Assembly: GCA_013423385.1 (NCBI GenBank) | Contig: BLZA01000013.1 | Location: 372,001-436,000, forward strand | Source of the DNA: Naganishia liquefaciens | Taxonomy: Eukaryota; Basidiomycota; Tremellomycetes; Filobasidiales; Filobasidiaceae | DNA: 64,000 nt | Reading direction: 5' to 3' | In this document: piece after piece, positions 24,540 to 35,137 of the stretch | Layout: every line of letters begins with the position of its first letter | Position numbering within the stretch: the first letter of the stretch is position 1 | Made by a program: the position numbers and the translations under genes | Notes under the pieces: generated by a model | Told to the model about the DNA's origin: nothing | The model's database searches: none | What the model saw: only the letters and a program-made list of their open reading frames with translations

Positions 24540-25029
24540 TCTGTGGGCAGGAGAGCCAGCAAGAAGTGTTAATTCTAGGATCACACCATGCAATGTCTTG
24601 CATCAACAATATTGCGAAGAGCTAAGCTTGTACATTTTGGATGGAGTCAGTATGCCGCAATTCATGAAAGGCTCTATGAGAACCCAGATAAACCTGTTAG
24701 AATCTCAACGGTCTCTGTGAACCTGCTGTTGGGTCTTCGGAGATTGCTTCAGCAGTGAATGTCATACCATCCCAATGAATCTCATATTCGACAAACAGTT
24801 TCAATTGCTGCCGTAAAGCGCGTGCGCACGCGCTAAATATTAGCATCCGCGCAGCAGGCAAGCCATATGCGTCATCAGCAGGACAAGGGTGGTGGCCGGA
24901 ATGCATCAAGGCTCGATGAAGGCTGCTCCTATTTGCCTTTATCTATCATTTGGCATACGCACTTAGCTCTCATAGCAGCCTCTCGCACTCGCATCACTCT
25001 GATTCAGTAACATCAGCCCAAGATCCATC
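24540..25029. other. Intergenic region with an 18-bp perfect palindrome
   Basis: This gap lies between the ZIP gene and the GST-like gene. It carries the palindrome at 24817-24834 and otherwise no recognisable feature. Confidence 0.5.
24817..24834. promoter_or_regulatory. 18-bp perfect palindrome upstream of the GST-like gene
   Basis: AGCGCGTGCGCACGCGCT equals its own reverse complement. It lies about 195 bases before the GST-like start codon. It is a plausible binding site for a dimeric factor; which one cannot be told from sequence. Confidence 0.4.
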
Positions 25030-26536
25030 ATGTCTTCCAGTTCCGGCACAGAAGTATCGCAGGACGTGCCGAAGGCGATCCTCTATTCCTGGAAGACGTC
25101 GGTTTGGGTGAGTCAAGTGCAAGCGCAAGCGGGAGGAGCAATTCGAGACTGACAGCCCCCCTCTGTCCAAGGCGTCTGTCCCATTGCTCTGCCTGCACGA
25201 GAAAGGTTACTCTGAGGACGAGTACCACGTGAAGCAGATTGACATCAGTAAGGACAGCGGTATTGGTACCTTGCGATGTGCCGTTGACCAGAGTTTCCCC
25301 TATCAGCCAGAGGCGAGAACTTTTCGCCTGCATATCTAAAGTCCGTAAGGACTGCAGTCTTCACGCTTGCTGTACTGATCACCGCTATCCCATGTTTCCA
25401 GAATTAACTCGAATGGTAAGACTTGTCAGTCAATGGAAGCGCTTGAGAGAAACTTATCTATCCCTTCGCCTTCCACAGGAACGGTACCTACGCTCGTCGT
25501 TCCGACTATCGAGACCGTTGGACCAGATACTGGCAGTCGATACAGATCTCTCAGAGATACCATGGTAGATATCAGCAAAGACTATCAAGTGGTCGACTAG
25601 ACTAACTCCGCTGCAGACCATTGCGCAGTTTCTCGACCAGGCGAGAGGTTCCAACACTACTCACACTGTAAGCAAGCTTCCAGCTCCTGCGCTAGGTCCT
25701 GCAACCATAGAAGGTGAGTGCTCGGTGTTGAGGCCTTACTCTCCACCGCTGTGTCGCTGACGGCCGCTCTCCAGGGAAAACCGCATCGGATACCTTGACT
25801 TCCCTGGTGCATCTGCCGGCGGTCGATCCCAACTTCCTGTACCTGTCCGCTAGGAACGCAAAGGAGCTCGAAGAGAAGGCCAACTCTGCCGCGGGCGTAT
25901 TCATCTCCGCTCGCTCTGAGGCTCTCGAACGATACATAGCCGAGGCGGAGCAACAGCTCAAGCAGAAGAACAGCAACTTTGCAAGTCAAGATCAGGCGCA
26001 AGAGGGAACGAATGGTGGGACCGGAACCTCATTCGAAGCCCGTACCGTTCAATTCCTGAAGGAAAAGAAGCAAGCGAACGATATTTTGAAAGCCATTTAC
26101 ACCCGACAAGCTGGGAAAGAGCGGGAAGAAGGCTTCTTCGAAGCGAGTCAGAAAGCATGGACGCACAGTCTGCCCGATTGCATCAATCGTCTGGAGCAAG
26201 AACTCAAAGGGCCTTACGCCCTTGGTGACCAGATCGTGAGCTGTCTGACACTCTCCATTTTGCATTGTAGCTCATACCTCGTCCTAAAAGTCTCTCGCCG
26301 ATCTCCATATCATCTCATGGCTCGCGCGTCTAGTGCAGATCGCTGGGGGCGATGTCTCGCCCGATGCAATTCTTTCCGTGGAGAAAATGATGGGCGAAGG
26401 TCACCACATCGGCGAAAAATTGAAGCAATTCTGGGCCGCATGGATACAGAGGGAGAGCTTCCGGAAAGTGTGGGTACAATTCGATCCGGACTTTGACGAT
26501 GATAGCCAGATTCAGGCTTGGCTCAACAAGCTATAA
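25030..26536 (+). CDS. Glutathione S-transferase-like protein
   Basis: The N-terminus has a thioredoxin-like GST fold: AILYSWKTSVWASVPLLCLHEKG then ENFSPAYLKINSNGTVPTLVVP, with the cis-Pro (VPT) motif. The INSNG part comes from a 14-nt exon (25402-25415). The rest is a long helical C-terminal domain: NFLYLSARNAKELEEKANSA, a Gln/Lys-rich coil with a Gly/Thr linker (about 25990-26030), FLKEKKQANDILKAIYTRQ, then ALGDQISLADLHIISWLARL, the usual GST C-terminal helix pair. The end is DDDSQIQAWLNKL. It is larger than common GSTs because of inserts in the C-terminal domain. Substrate is unknown; a detoxification role is inferred from family. Confidence 0.78.
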
Positions 26537-27164
26537 CAGCCGGGCGATTAGATTCGTCTGGTCATGTATGGGTTCCCGTTTCGATTATGCTTATCGCGTT
26601 CCTCCTTGCTTCCCCTTTCTGCGTGGATTCGTTCCCGGATGGCATACAGATACCACGAGGAAGCCGACTGGAAGCCCTACGTCCTCTAGAGGACGGAGCG
26701 ATGCTACGCAGCTCGCGTCTTGCCTGTTATCGGACGCCAGAGTCGACTCATCATGACTCCCTTGATGCATTGTAAATTCAGCGGAATATGATCAACCCTC
26801 ATGAAATTAGACAGCCATTTCCACGGCAAATAGACTGGACAAGTCTGTTCTTGGTATCTGAGTTGGAGACTCTCAAGACGCTTGAAGTTCTATGTAATGG
26901 AGCACTCAGATGCCAACCTTCTTGCTATTTGGCAAGGGCGAAGGGCGATCTTTAAGGCCAACAAGCGGAACGCAGATAAAGCGGACTTGACGATTTCGCT
27001 CAAGTCCGAGTGGACCACCTGGGTACTCTGCGTGATCGAGGTTTTCTTGCTTTCTTCTGAGACCTTGTTGCAAGTTCGTTCTCGTTCAGACTTGTCAACT
27101 CGACATACTGCGTCACTTTTAAAAGAACTGTTTAACCGACATAGCCATTCTCAATAGATTGCCG
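26537..27164. other. Intergenic region upstream of DUG1
   Basis: This gap of about 630 bases lies between two plus-strand genes. An open frame at 26882-27157 has no family similarity and runs into the DUG1 leader. I treat it as chance. Confidence 0.45.
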
Positions 27165-29790
27165 ATGTCTGCCGCAAACCCCCAATTCCTCAAGTTTATC
27201 GATGAGAATCAGGATGCATTCATTCAGCGTCTCGCCGAAGCTGTAGCTATTCCTTCGTGAGTCATCCAGTCCTTCCGTTCACAGCATTCGCGCTGACTTT
27301 CCATGCGATTTCTAGGGTATCAGGAGACCCTGCGTGAGTCCTAAGAAGCCGCTATTCAGCTGGTACGGGCATGAGTGCTTACGCGTTCGATTCTTAACAT
27401 CCAGATACCGACCTGATGTTCACCGAATGGGTGATTGGCTCGCTAGCAAGCTGGAGAGCCTTGGTGTCAAGGTCGAAAAGCGTCCTTTGGGAAAGCAAAT
27501 TCTCGAAGGTCAGGAGTTGGATCTTCCATCTGCCTTGCTCGGTGAATTGGGCAATGACCCAAAGAAGGTATATCTTCAAAGTCGCCTGAGATTCATCTAT
27601 ACTAATGTCTCGATCCTTCTCAAGAAAACCCTGCTCATCTACGGTCACTTCGATGTGCAACCCGCTAGCATGTCGGACGGCTGGAAGCACCCTCCCTTCG
27701 AGTTGACCATCGACCCCGAAGGCTCTGGCAAGCTCTTTGGTCGAGGCAGCTCTGACGACAAGGGCCCTATTCTTGGTTGGCTCAATGTTATCGAGGCCCA
27801 TGTCAAGTTGGGCCTCGAGTTGCCTGTAAGCCTCGCTATACATTAGCTTTCGAAATAACTGACGTCGTGGTCGGGACATCCAGGTGAACCTGAAGATGTG
27901 CTTCGAGGGAATGGAGGAGTCTGGATCTGAGGGTCTCGATGAACTCATTTCCGAGGAGAAGGACAAGTTCTTCAAGGGTGTCGACTGTGTTTGTATCTCT
28001 GGTGAGTTTCCGCATATGCATGGTCCTAAGTCAAGCTCAGACGTGTGTTTCTTGCATCCCCCTATATCAGACAATTACTGTATGAGCCCCATTTCTTCTG
28101 TGGCAGTTACACACTATTAATTCAGTGATGTCGGTTTCTAGGGCTCAACACCACAACGCCGTGTCTGACTTACGGTCTGCGAGGCATCGCCTACTTCAAG
28201 ATCTCGGTTTCGGGGCCCGCACGAGACCTGCACTCTGGAGGTTCGTGGGTACGATTGGTCTGATCACCAAAGTTGACAACCTGCTCTTCAGTATTTGGCG
28301 CGACTGTTCACGAGCCCATGACGGACTTAATTCACCTCAGTCAGTAATCCTCTACGTGTCTCTGTTCGGCGAGCTCATATTGAGAAATTTCAGTGTCCAA
28401 GCTTGTGACTACGGACGGCAAGATCTTGATCCCCGGTTTGATGGATCTCGTTGCGCCCTTGACCGACGAGGAGCGAAAGCGATACGAAGTCATCAATGCC
28501 AGCATCAAAGTATGTTCTTATACTTTGGCTTGCGTCCGCAAGAATTGAGCATCGAGCGAAATTTTAATAGGACTTTGACGATGCCGTTGGAGCTGCCATC
28601 ACATTCTCAGACGACAAAGTCGCTACCGTACGTCGCATGAATCGCCTTGCATCCTTCCATGATCCTGATGCACCCTTTTCTGCAACAGCTCATGGGCCGA
28701 ATGCGTAAGTAGGAACGATTTGATATACATCGCTTTTCTGACTGAGGGAGGAATACGGATCAGGATACCCCTCGCTGTCCTTGCACGGAATTGAAGGAGC
28801 CTTCTGTAAGCGGTGCTGTCTGGGATGCCACAAAGGGTACGATTCTGAACAGCCGCCCTTTTGACCCATAGATGGAGCTGGCTGCAAGACCGTCATCCCC
28901 GCAGCGGTCCATGGTCCGTTGCCACATATTCTGGGCGAAACGGCTTATTGACTTGATCACTTTTTAGGCAAATTCTCCATTCGACTTGTGCCTAACCTCA
29001 CATTGAACGAGGTTACCAAGCTCGTCTGCGACTACGTCAACGCGGAATTCGCAAAGATTAAGACCAAGAGCAAGATGACTGTGGAGATGCTTCACGGTGG
29101 AGAGCCTTGGGTGGTGAGTGCTGACTTCTTACCTTGAAACTTGAACAAGCTCTGAGGCAAGTCTCCTTATTTATCCCCGTCTAGGCCGACCCCAACGTGA
29201 GTAATCGTACCTTCATAGACACTCATCGCCTTCATTGACGTCCCGCATTCGCTCTCCCAGCATTACAGCTACCGAGCCGCTCACAAGGCCACCGAGAGTG
29301 TTTACGGCTGTGCTCCCGATTACACCCGAGAGGGAGGTGTGTTCCGATTTAAGTTGTATCGCGACACACACACACTCACTCACTCGTCTACCTTCTGAAA
29401 ATTTACCAGGCTCAATTCCGGTCACCTTGTCTTTCGCTGATGCTTTGAAGTGCAATGTGTTGTTGCTGCCAATGGGCCGAGGCGACGACGGTAAAGCTTT
29501 CCCTTCAACGCCGCTTCAGCTCGTGCTGATCTCCGCCTTTGTCCTTCTCTTCCAACGCTTCTCGGATCAGGTGCTCATTCGTATGTGTCTGCCTGACCCC
29601 GAACCGACACTGTCCATGAGACTAACTCGTAATTCAATCAATAGTACCAATGAGAAGCTGGACACTGACAACTTCATTCGGGTAAGGCGTACAAGACCGA
29701 CTGATAGTCAACTGGGCACTGATCCAGATTGTCACACAGGGCTCCAAGTTGCTGGGCTCGTACTTGTACGAATTGGCTGTCGCCGAGTAG
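27165..29790 (+). CDS. DUG1: Cys-Gly metallodipeptidase (M20 family, CNDP2-like) with several micro-exons
   Basis: Dug1 hydrolyses Cys-Gly released in glutathione breakdown, using two metal ions. The start is [19 protein letters not shown]. Metal and catalytic motifs are all present: [39 protein letters not shown], the [18 protein letters not shown] block, ARDLHSG, and near the end [14 protein letters not shown] and GRGDDGAHSTNEKL. Five exons are very short: 27316-27333 (18 nt), 28071-28079 (9 nt, DNY plus one base of W), 28689-28704 (16 nt), 29185-29196 (12 nt, ADPN) and 29571-29580 (10 nt, GAHS). Each restores a conserved segment with matching phase. The TAG is at 29788-29790. It belongs with the nearby glutathione-related genes in function but not in an operon sense. 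Confidence 0.93.
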
Positions 29791-30626
29791 ATGGGTACTA
29801 CGTAGCCATTCGCTAGCAAGAGAAGACTAGGCATCTGGATCGCGTGAACCATACTTCATGTCTGCTTGAGCGTTGTTGCCTGACGCGTATAGTTCTTCTC
29901 AATCTTGTTTCACATGGATATCACTACAGCGGACAAAATGGGTTGTGGGCGTCCACGGCCGTCTGGCCATTTGAATGTCTCATTCGCCAGCGATGGCGGC
30001 TGCGAGGTTGATTGAACATCTAGTTCGCTGATATAGCCTTCCGCAGCATGACCCCGTCGCGCTCTCCCATTGTGCCAAGTCACGCGTCGTGTCGGCCTTG
30101 ATTTCGCTCGCTTAGCGCGCATCTGAAACACAGAATTCACCCTGAGCGGGAGACAATGGGCGATCAGTCAACAAAAGCAGTCTCGAGGTAAAGGGCGATT
30201 AGATGAAAGCAGCTCCGTGCCATTCCGTCAGTATAATCAGTCAGACATCGTTCTCACACTCGTTCAACTAAGAAGCGAAGATCCCTGCGGCCAATCAGCG
30301 CGCCGAGAATCGTTCGAAACGCCCTCTCAACACGATCCTTTGACAACACAACCCCGAAACAAGAATCCTTTGAGTCCATTGTGACTGGTCTTTCCCTGGT
30401 GCATTCATACAGTATCGCCATTCACGGACTCCGTCCGCCCTCCTCGTTTTGGTTTGCGAAAACAACATCCTCTAGCTGGACTACAGGACCAACGACCTAT
30501 CCTCAAATTCGCACGGATCTCTACGCGGGATTCGCTGTCGATCAGGAAGAAACAACCGGACCCGTCCTTCAGAACTGCCTCATCGCCGGTCCTCCCCTCA
30601 CAGCTTCGCCCTCTGTACCTATCGTC
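29791..30626. other. Intergenic region upstream of the mucin-like sensor gene
   Basis: About 840 bases lie between DUG1 and the next start. The open frame entering from 30381 is in phase with the gene but lacks a signal peptide, so I start the gene at 30627. No other feature is seen. Confidence 0.45.
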
Positions 30627-32399
30627 ATGCATCTATCTTCCCTACTCTCTCTGGCTCTTCTGTCTTCAGCACTCGTACCGACATCAAGCACTGGCGGGAC
30701 GTCTCTTATACTCGGAGCATCTGCTCAGCCAGCTCCTCTCGGAGGCTCACTTTCCAGGGTTGGAGAAACACGGCGGCGGAAACGTCTCGCTACGCAAGAC
30801 TCTCATCATGTGGTAATGCTGGCAAGGCAGAAAGAGAAGCGGCAAGTGGCAGCATCGTCTGGAGTCATCGCGCCATCTTCCGCAGCCCCTGTCGCCGGAA
30901 CGTCGAGAACGGCACCTGCTGTGACGCCTGCAGTAAACACGATTCCAACAACGATTCCGCTTGCTAGTAGCTCGTCCAGTAGGGTGCTGCCATCGACGAC
31001 CGCGATCGTGCCAACAGGAGTCACGACGACGGATTCCTTGGCAGAGACCGACACTGAGACTGATGTTGAGACAAGGGTCGGAACAACGCCTGTGATCACC
31101 GCTTCCGTCACCACGACGGTTTCCAGCTCCACTCGAGGTAAATTCTCCGTGGAGCGACTTCCAGTTTGCTGTCCTGACGCATCTGTTCTGCAGTGTCTTC
31201 CAGTATTCTGACTATGACCACAACTTCAACGTCCTCGAGGTATGTTTGTAACTTCTCTGTTCCCTCCTTGCCCCTCCTCCCCGTCCGTCCAGCCTTCCCC
31301 TGAACCATCCATTCTCATTCGTTTCCGCAATATCCTTCGCTTCCATCAGTCGAATATCTTCCTTCACTTGGGGCTTCCTTACCACGCCTTCAAGGTTGGC
31401 TTTCCGATCATCAGGCTCTCTTTCGATGTTGCAACCTCAAGCTCTTAAGCTTGACTGACTCGATTTCTTGTCCTTTGATAGTGCAATGAGCTCCGCCACG
31501 ACTGCCGCTGAAGGTTCCGTCAGCTATGTGACCGATGTGCAAACCATCCGCGCTAGCGAGTCGGCGTCTTCGACCGAGAAACCTGAAGAAGACGTCACAG
31601 CGATGGCAACGGTCTTTGAAACGGCATCTGCGTCGGGCAATAGCACCGCCGACGCAGCGTCGTCCAAGGCGAATTCGGAGGATTCTGGCGGTCTCAGTAC
31701 AGGCGTGATCATAGGCATCAGTGTTGCTGGAGGCGTCGTCGTTCTTGCTATCGCGTTGTTCGTCATCTGGAAGCTCAAGCAGAAGCGATTCAATGGATAC
31801 GATGATGATGGTGCGTCCGCTGAGCGTTCCCGTTTCGGAGCTGACCGAGCTGGTTTAGTCGATGGTATCAAATGGCCAGAATTGAACCGACATGGAGAGT
31901 CGTCGACGATGAACTTGCCTTTGCCCGCCAAACCCACTGGTGGACACGGTTTTGAGACGAATGCTCTCGTAAGTTTCCGCCGCGTCGGAAAGGTATCGCA
32001 AAAAGCTGATGGGCTTGGTAGGAACGGTCGCGCATGGATCTTGATGACGACGGAATGGACGACTATGACTCCTACTCTGCACCGGTATCGTACGCCAACT
32101 CTGCAAGCGACCACTACGGCTACGGCAAAGAAGTTTATGAGCACGAGGTTCCCGCTCTACCGAATATGGGCTACATGAATGACGGCTACGGCATGACCAC
32201 CACCGCAGGCGGCAACGGCGTAACACTAGGCAGAAACCCATCGTCTGGCGGATACTCTATCTCGGACGATTATCACACGCCTCTGGGCGGAACACAGGCA
32301 TTTGAGACTTCTGAGCCCGAAATGCTGCGTGGCGATGAGTATCCGAGAGGAGGGGACGATTCAAATCTGGGAAGGAGCCGGTCGGGACGATTGCTTTGA
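30627..32399 (+). CDS. Ser/Thr-rich single-pass membrane protein, probable cell-wall sensor
   Basis: The protein starts with a signal peptide (MHLSSLLSLALLSSALVPTS). A basic RRRKR cluster (about residues 52-56) may be a processing site. The ectodomain is a Ser/Thr/Pro/Val mucin-like stretch (30840-31640) that must be heavily O-glycosylated. One membrane helix follows: VIIGISVAGGVVVLAIALFV, stopped by WKLKQKR. The cytoplasmic tail is acidic and Tyr/Gly-rich (MDLDDDGMDDYDSY, GYGMTTTAGGNG) and ends RSRSGRLL. This layout is that of Mid2/Wsc-type cell-integrity sensors, but I see no cysteine-rich WSC domain and no sequence match I can name. About four introns are needed. The same layout also fits other fungal plasma-membrane glycoproteins. 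Confidence 0.7.
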
Positions 32400-34247
32400 T
32401 CGACATCTGGCATGTTTTCAGCAACCCCGTACCCCTAAATAGGCCCAACTGGCGGCTGTTTGACGACCGCTCCGCTTCTCGCTTTCATCCCATTGTATAC
32501 TTTTCCCGGCATGCCCTCCATGTCCGACGCAAGGCAACGGGTGGACTTTGTGGCTTACTTGTATCGCATGGACATCTTTTCTACTTCAGTCTCCAAGATA
32601 CCTCGAAACTGAGTCGTCGAGACAATAAATGTTCGACCTATGTTCTGTACAGAGTACTCGTTACACTTCGATATTTTTCAATTCTGTCTCTGCGGGGTGT
32701 ACGAACGACCGGATTCGGAAGTGATGCAGTGCACAGGCGAACAACGGCTTGATCGACCCCAATATCGCTGAGGGTGTAGTTTACTGGCGTTCTCGCGATC
32801 ATGTCCGCTCGCTCGAATTCCCTGAAGTCGATCTGCCTTTTCTAGTTCATGAAGACTGCAAGCGGCGCAAGAACGGCGTCCATCATCAACAGAGGTCAAG
32901 GAGACTTCATTTCCTTCCGATTGCAAGAGAAAAACGCAAAGACGCAATATATCATCATGCAAGGAAGCTTCCGGCCCTTGCAGAAATCTTCTACTTCCCT
33001 GTGCTGTTCTAAGGGACTGATCAGCTTGAGCGAGATACGCAGACCACATGCGCTCGATAGTCGCTTTTGGCCAAGCGCTTGTTACGGCGCGTAATCACAT
33101 CGTATGGAAATATAGCTATATCCAGAGCATCACGCGTTGTGAATCGGTGTGCTCGCGCTTCGAATTGTGCACCATCCTCAGAGCTACAGTCGAGTGCTCT
33201 CCTTTCTGTCAATATCCTTTAGATATACTGGAGTCGGAAAAGCCGGTTTGGCAAAGACAGCTCTGGGTCCCAGAAAAAGCGAGCGCTTTAGATATCCCTT
33301 CGTCGCAATCATTCATTCGGGACGCAAATCTGAACGGCCTGGCCTTAGCATCAGAGCGTCCTGACATGTCCTCTGTCGTCCCAGAGGCTCGATATCCTGC
33401 CGCTTTGACGAAGACGACCATGAGCTGTCAGTACAGCTAACATGACATGGTTCAGCAGTTCGGAAAATTGGCTCATTGAAAAGTAGGCCTTTCCATCAGG
33501 GCGACAGACATCAAGTTATGGTGCAATTGATGGGAACGTCACCTGGCCCCCTCCCCCGAAGATCATCACAGGTGACCTGTGTGAAGTCTGGTAGTATTCT
33601 ATCGGGATTGTGCGGGAGACTAATATGCGCATCGTCTTTGCGCTCGAGTTGCATCCCCCTATATATCTTATGCAGACCCATGAGGCGTGCGCGCCAGAGG
33701 GCAATCTATCGTGCGGGGGCATGGCTTCGACATACTTTCAGCCCTGGAGAGTATCTAATCACTGCTGAGCTTTCACTAGCTCGTACTTGGCCCGCTTCAA
33801 GAGGAATACAAGAACCTTCGTGTTCGGCAATCTACTGTGATGGTACTCTCCGATATTACCTCAGAACGCCGGCTATCCATCATCAACTCCACTAAGGAAA
33901 AAGATCGCACGTCTCCATTTAAACACGTTTGCTCCGAATGAAGTCCGAGGCTGGTTGTCAATCTGAGCCGGCGAGGAGACTCTTGACCAGGCAGAAGAAG
34001 CAGAATCCTCCTGTTCCTTGAGAAATGGGCGAATCGTTTCGAAGAGGGGGTGCTGCTTAGAGACCTCGTTTCAGATGCAGGACAAGTGCCTGACTCCTGT
34101 TCCTGCTGGATCGGGCCGAATCTTGTACAAGCAAAGAAAAATGTCCCATCCTTTGGCACCCGAGATCTCGAGGAGAATTGCTCGTACAGCCACGAGGATG
34201 GGTGCAAAAGGCCCCCAGGACCCACCCCAACCCAGGAACAAAAGGTG
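32400..34247. other. Gene-poor region between the sensor gene and tRNA-Leu
   Basis: About 1.85 kb lie here with only short open frames on both strands (for example 32849-33094 and 33048-33440 on +, 33797-34225 on -). None shows a recognisable motif, and I could not join them into a plausible spliced gene. A/T-rich segments at 32630-32690 fit the 3' end of the sensor gene. The rest remains unexplained. Confidence 0.4.
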
Positions 34248-34353
34248 TGACCAGACTGGGACTCGAACCCAGGCCCCGAAGGAACGGAGTACTCAGAAAT
34301 TGAGCAAGCTATGCGCTTGAAACCGTCGGATTAGACCACTTTCCTATCTGGCC
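34248..34353 (-). tRNA. tRNA-Leu (CAA anticodon), intron-containing
   Basis: The acceptor stem is GGCCAGA pairing with TCTGGTC, with discriminator A at 34248. The D-stem is GGA/TCC, with GTGGT in the loop. The T-arm is CTGGG-TTCGAGT-CCCAG. The long variable arm (class II) fits leucine. The anticodon CAA lies at 34319-34317, followed by G and an intron of about 26 bases (34315-34290). The intron contains CTTGC, which pairs with the anticodon region GCAAG-like segment as in yeast pre-tRNA-Leu(CAA). TTTT downstream (about 34239-34243) is the Pol III terminator. Mature length is about 80 nt. The last pair of the anticodon stem (31-39) seems to be T-T unless the stem is read one base differently. 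Confidence 0.9.
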
Positions 34354-35137
34354 ATCTGATGATTGAAAATCATTGAAAAATTGAATCATGCAACACATAT
34401 GCGTGTCTTCCGGTGTCTCGCATTTGCAGCGCAGGGGCTAGCGCGCGCTTCGTCCTTCCAGCGTGCGCCGCGTGTGCTCCAACCTTTAGATCATCGCTCT
34501 ACATATCCCTCTGGGGATGTCATGGCGTCTACCTCAATCGCGCAACTACGAGAACCCTGGAACGCCCGTAAAGACCAGGAGAAGACGTACGATGTGTGAG
34601 GCTCAATGCTGAATAATCATATGTCGCCCCTTGTCAAATTTACTCTCTTACCAACCATCAGAAGGAGAAGATCAAAATCGCGGCTGAGTCCGTCGACGCG
34701 GATGTCTACTTAGAATAGGTTGTGACGGGTCTTCTGCGCAACGCGGGGGCCTGGGATCATGAGCAGAGTATAGAGCCGCTTGTGCTGCAATCTGGGGCTG
34801 TTCCTCATGTCTTACCGGCTTCGCAGGAGTCATATGAGACTTGGGCATCAATAAACTTTGGCACCCACAATCTTTATCCCCGTTCGATGCCATAGAAAAC
34901 TGTCGGGTTCGAGCCAAAGACCGCATCAGGCAATTCACTGACACGCTTGTCAGTGCAGACAAGATCTTGGGAAAATCCAGAACCATTGGGATGCCATACC
35001 TCAAGATATGATTTACCTCAAGATATGATTGACGGGTGGATTGTTGGATTGCCGAACCGCTCGCACTCCATTTGCCGATTTCTCCACCTGATGGGCATAT
35101 TAGGATGTATGCACTGGTTTTACAACAGGTCCTTCCT
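34354..35137. other. Intergenic region between tRNA-Leu and SAD1
   Basis: This holds about 780 bases with no gene I can support. The left side is the 5' flank of the tRNA and the right side is the 3' flank of SAD1. Confidence 0.45.

Noticed and set aside
29360-29400. CA/CACT short repeats in a DUG1 intron
   Set aside because: A short simple-sequence run inside an intron with normal splice sites; no sign of function.
34905-34920. GGGTTCGAGCC word resembling a tRNA B box
   Set aside because: The flanks do not form a T-stem or acceptor stem, so no tRNA is supported.
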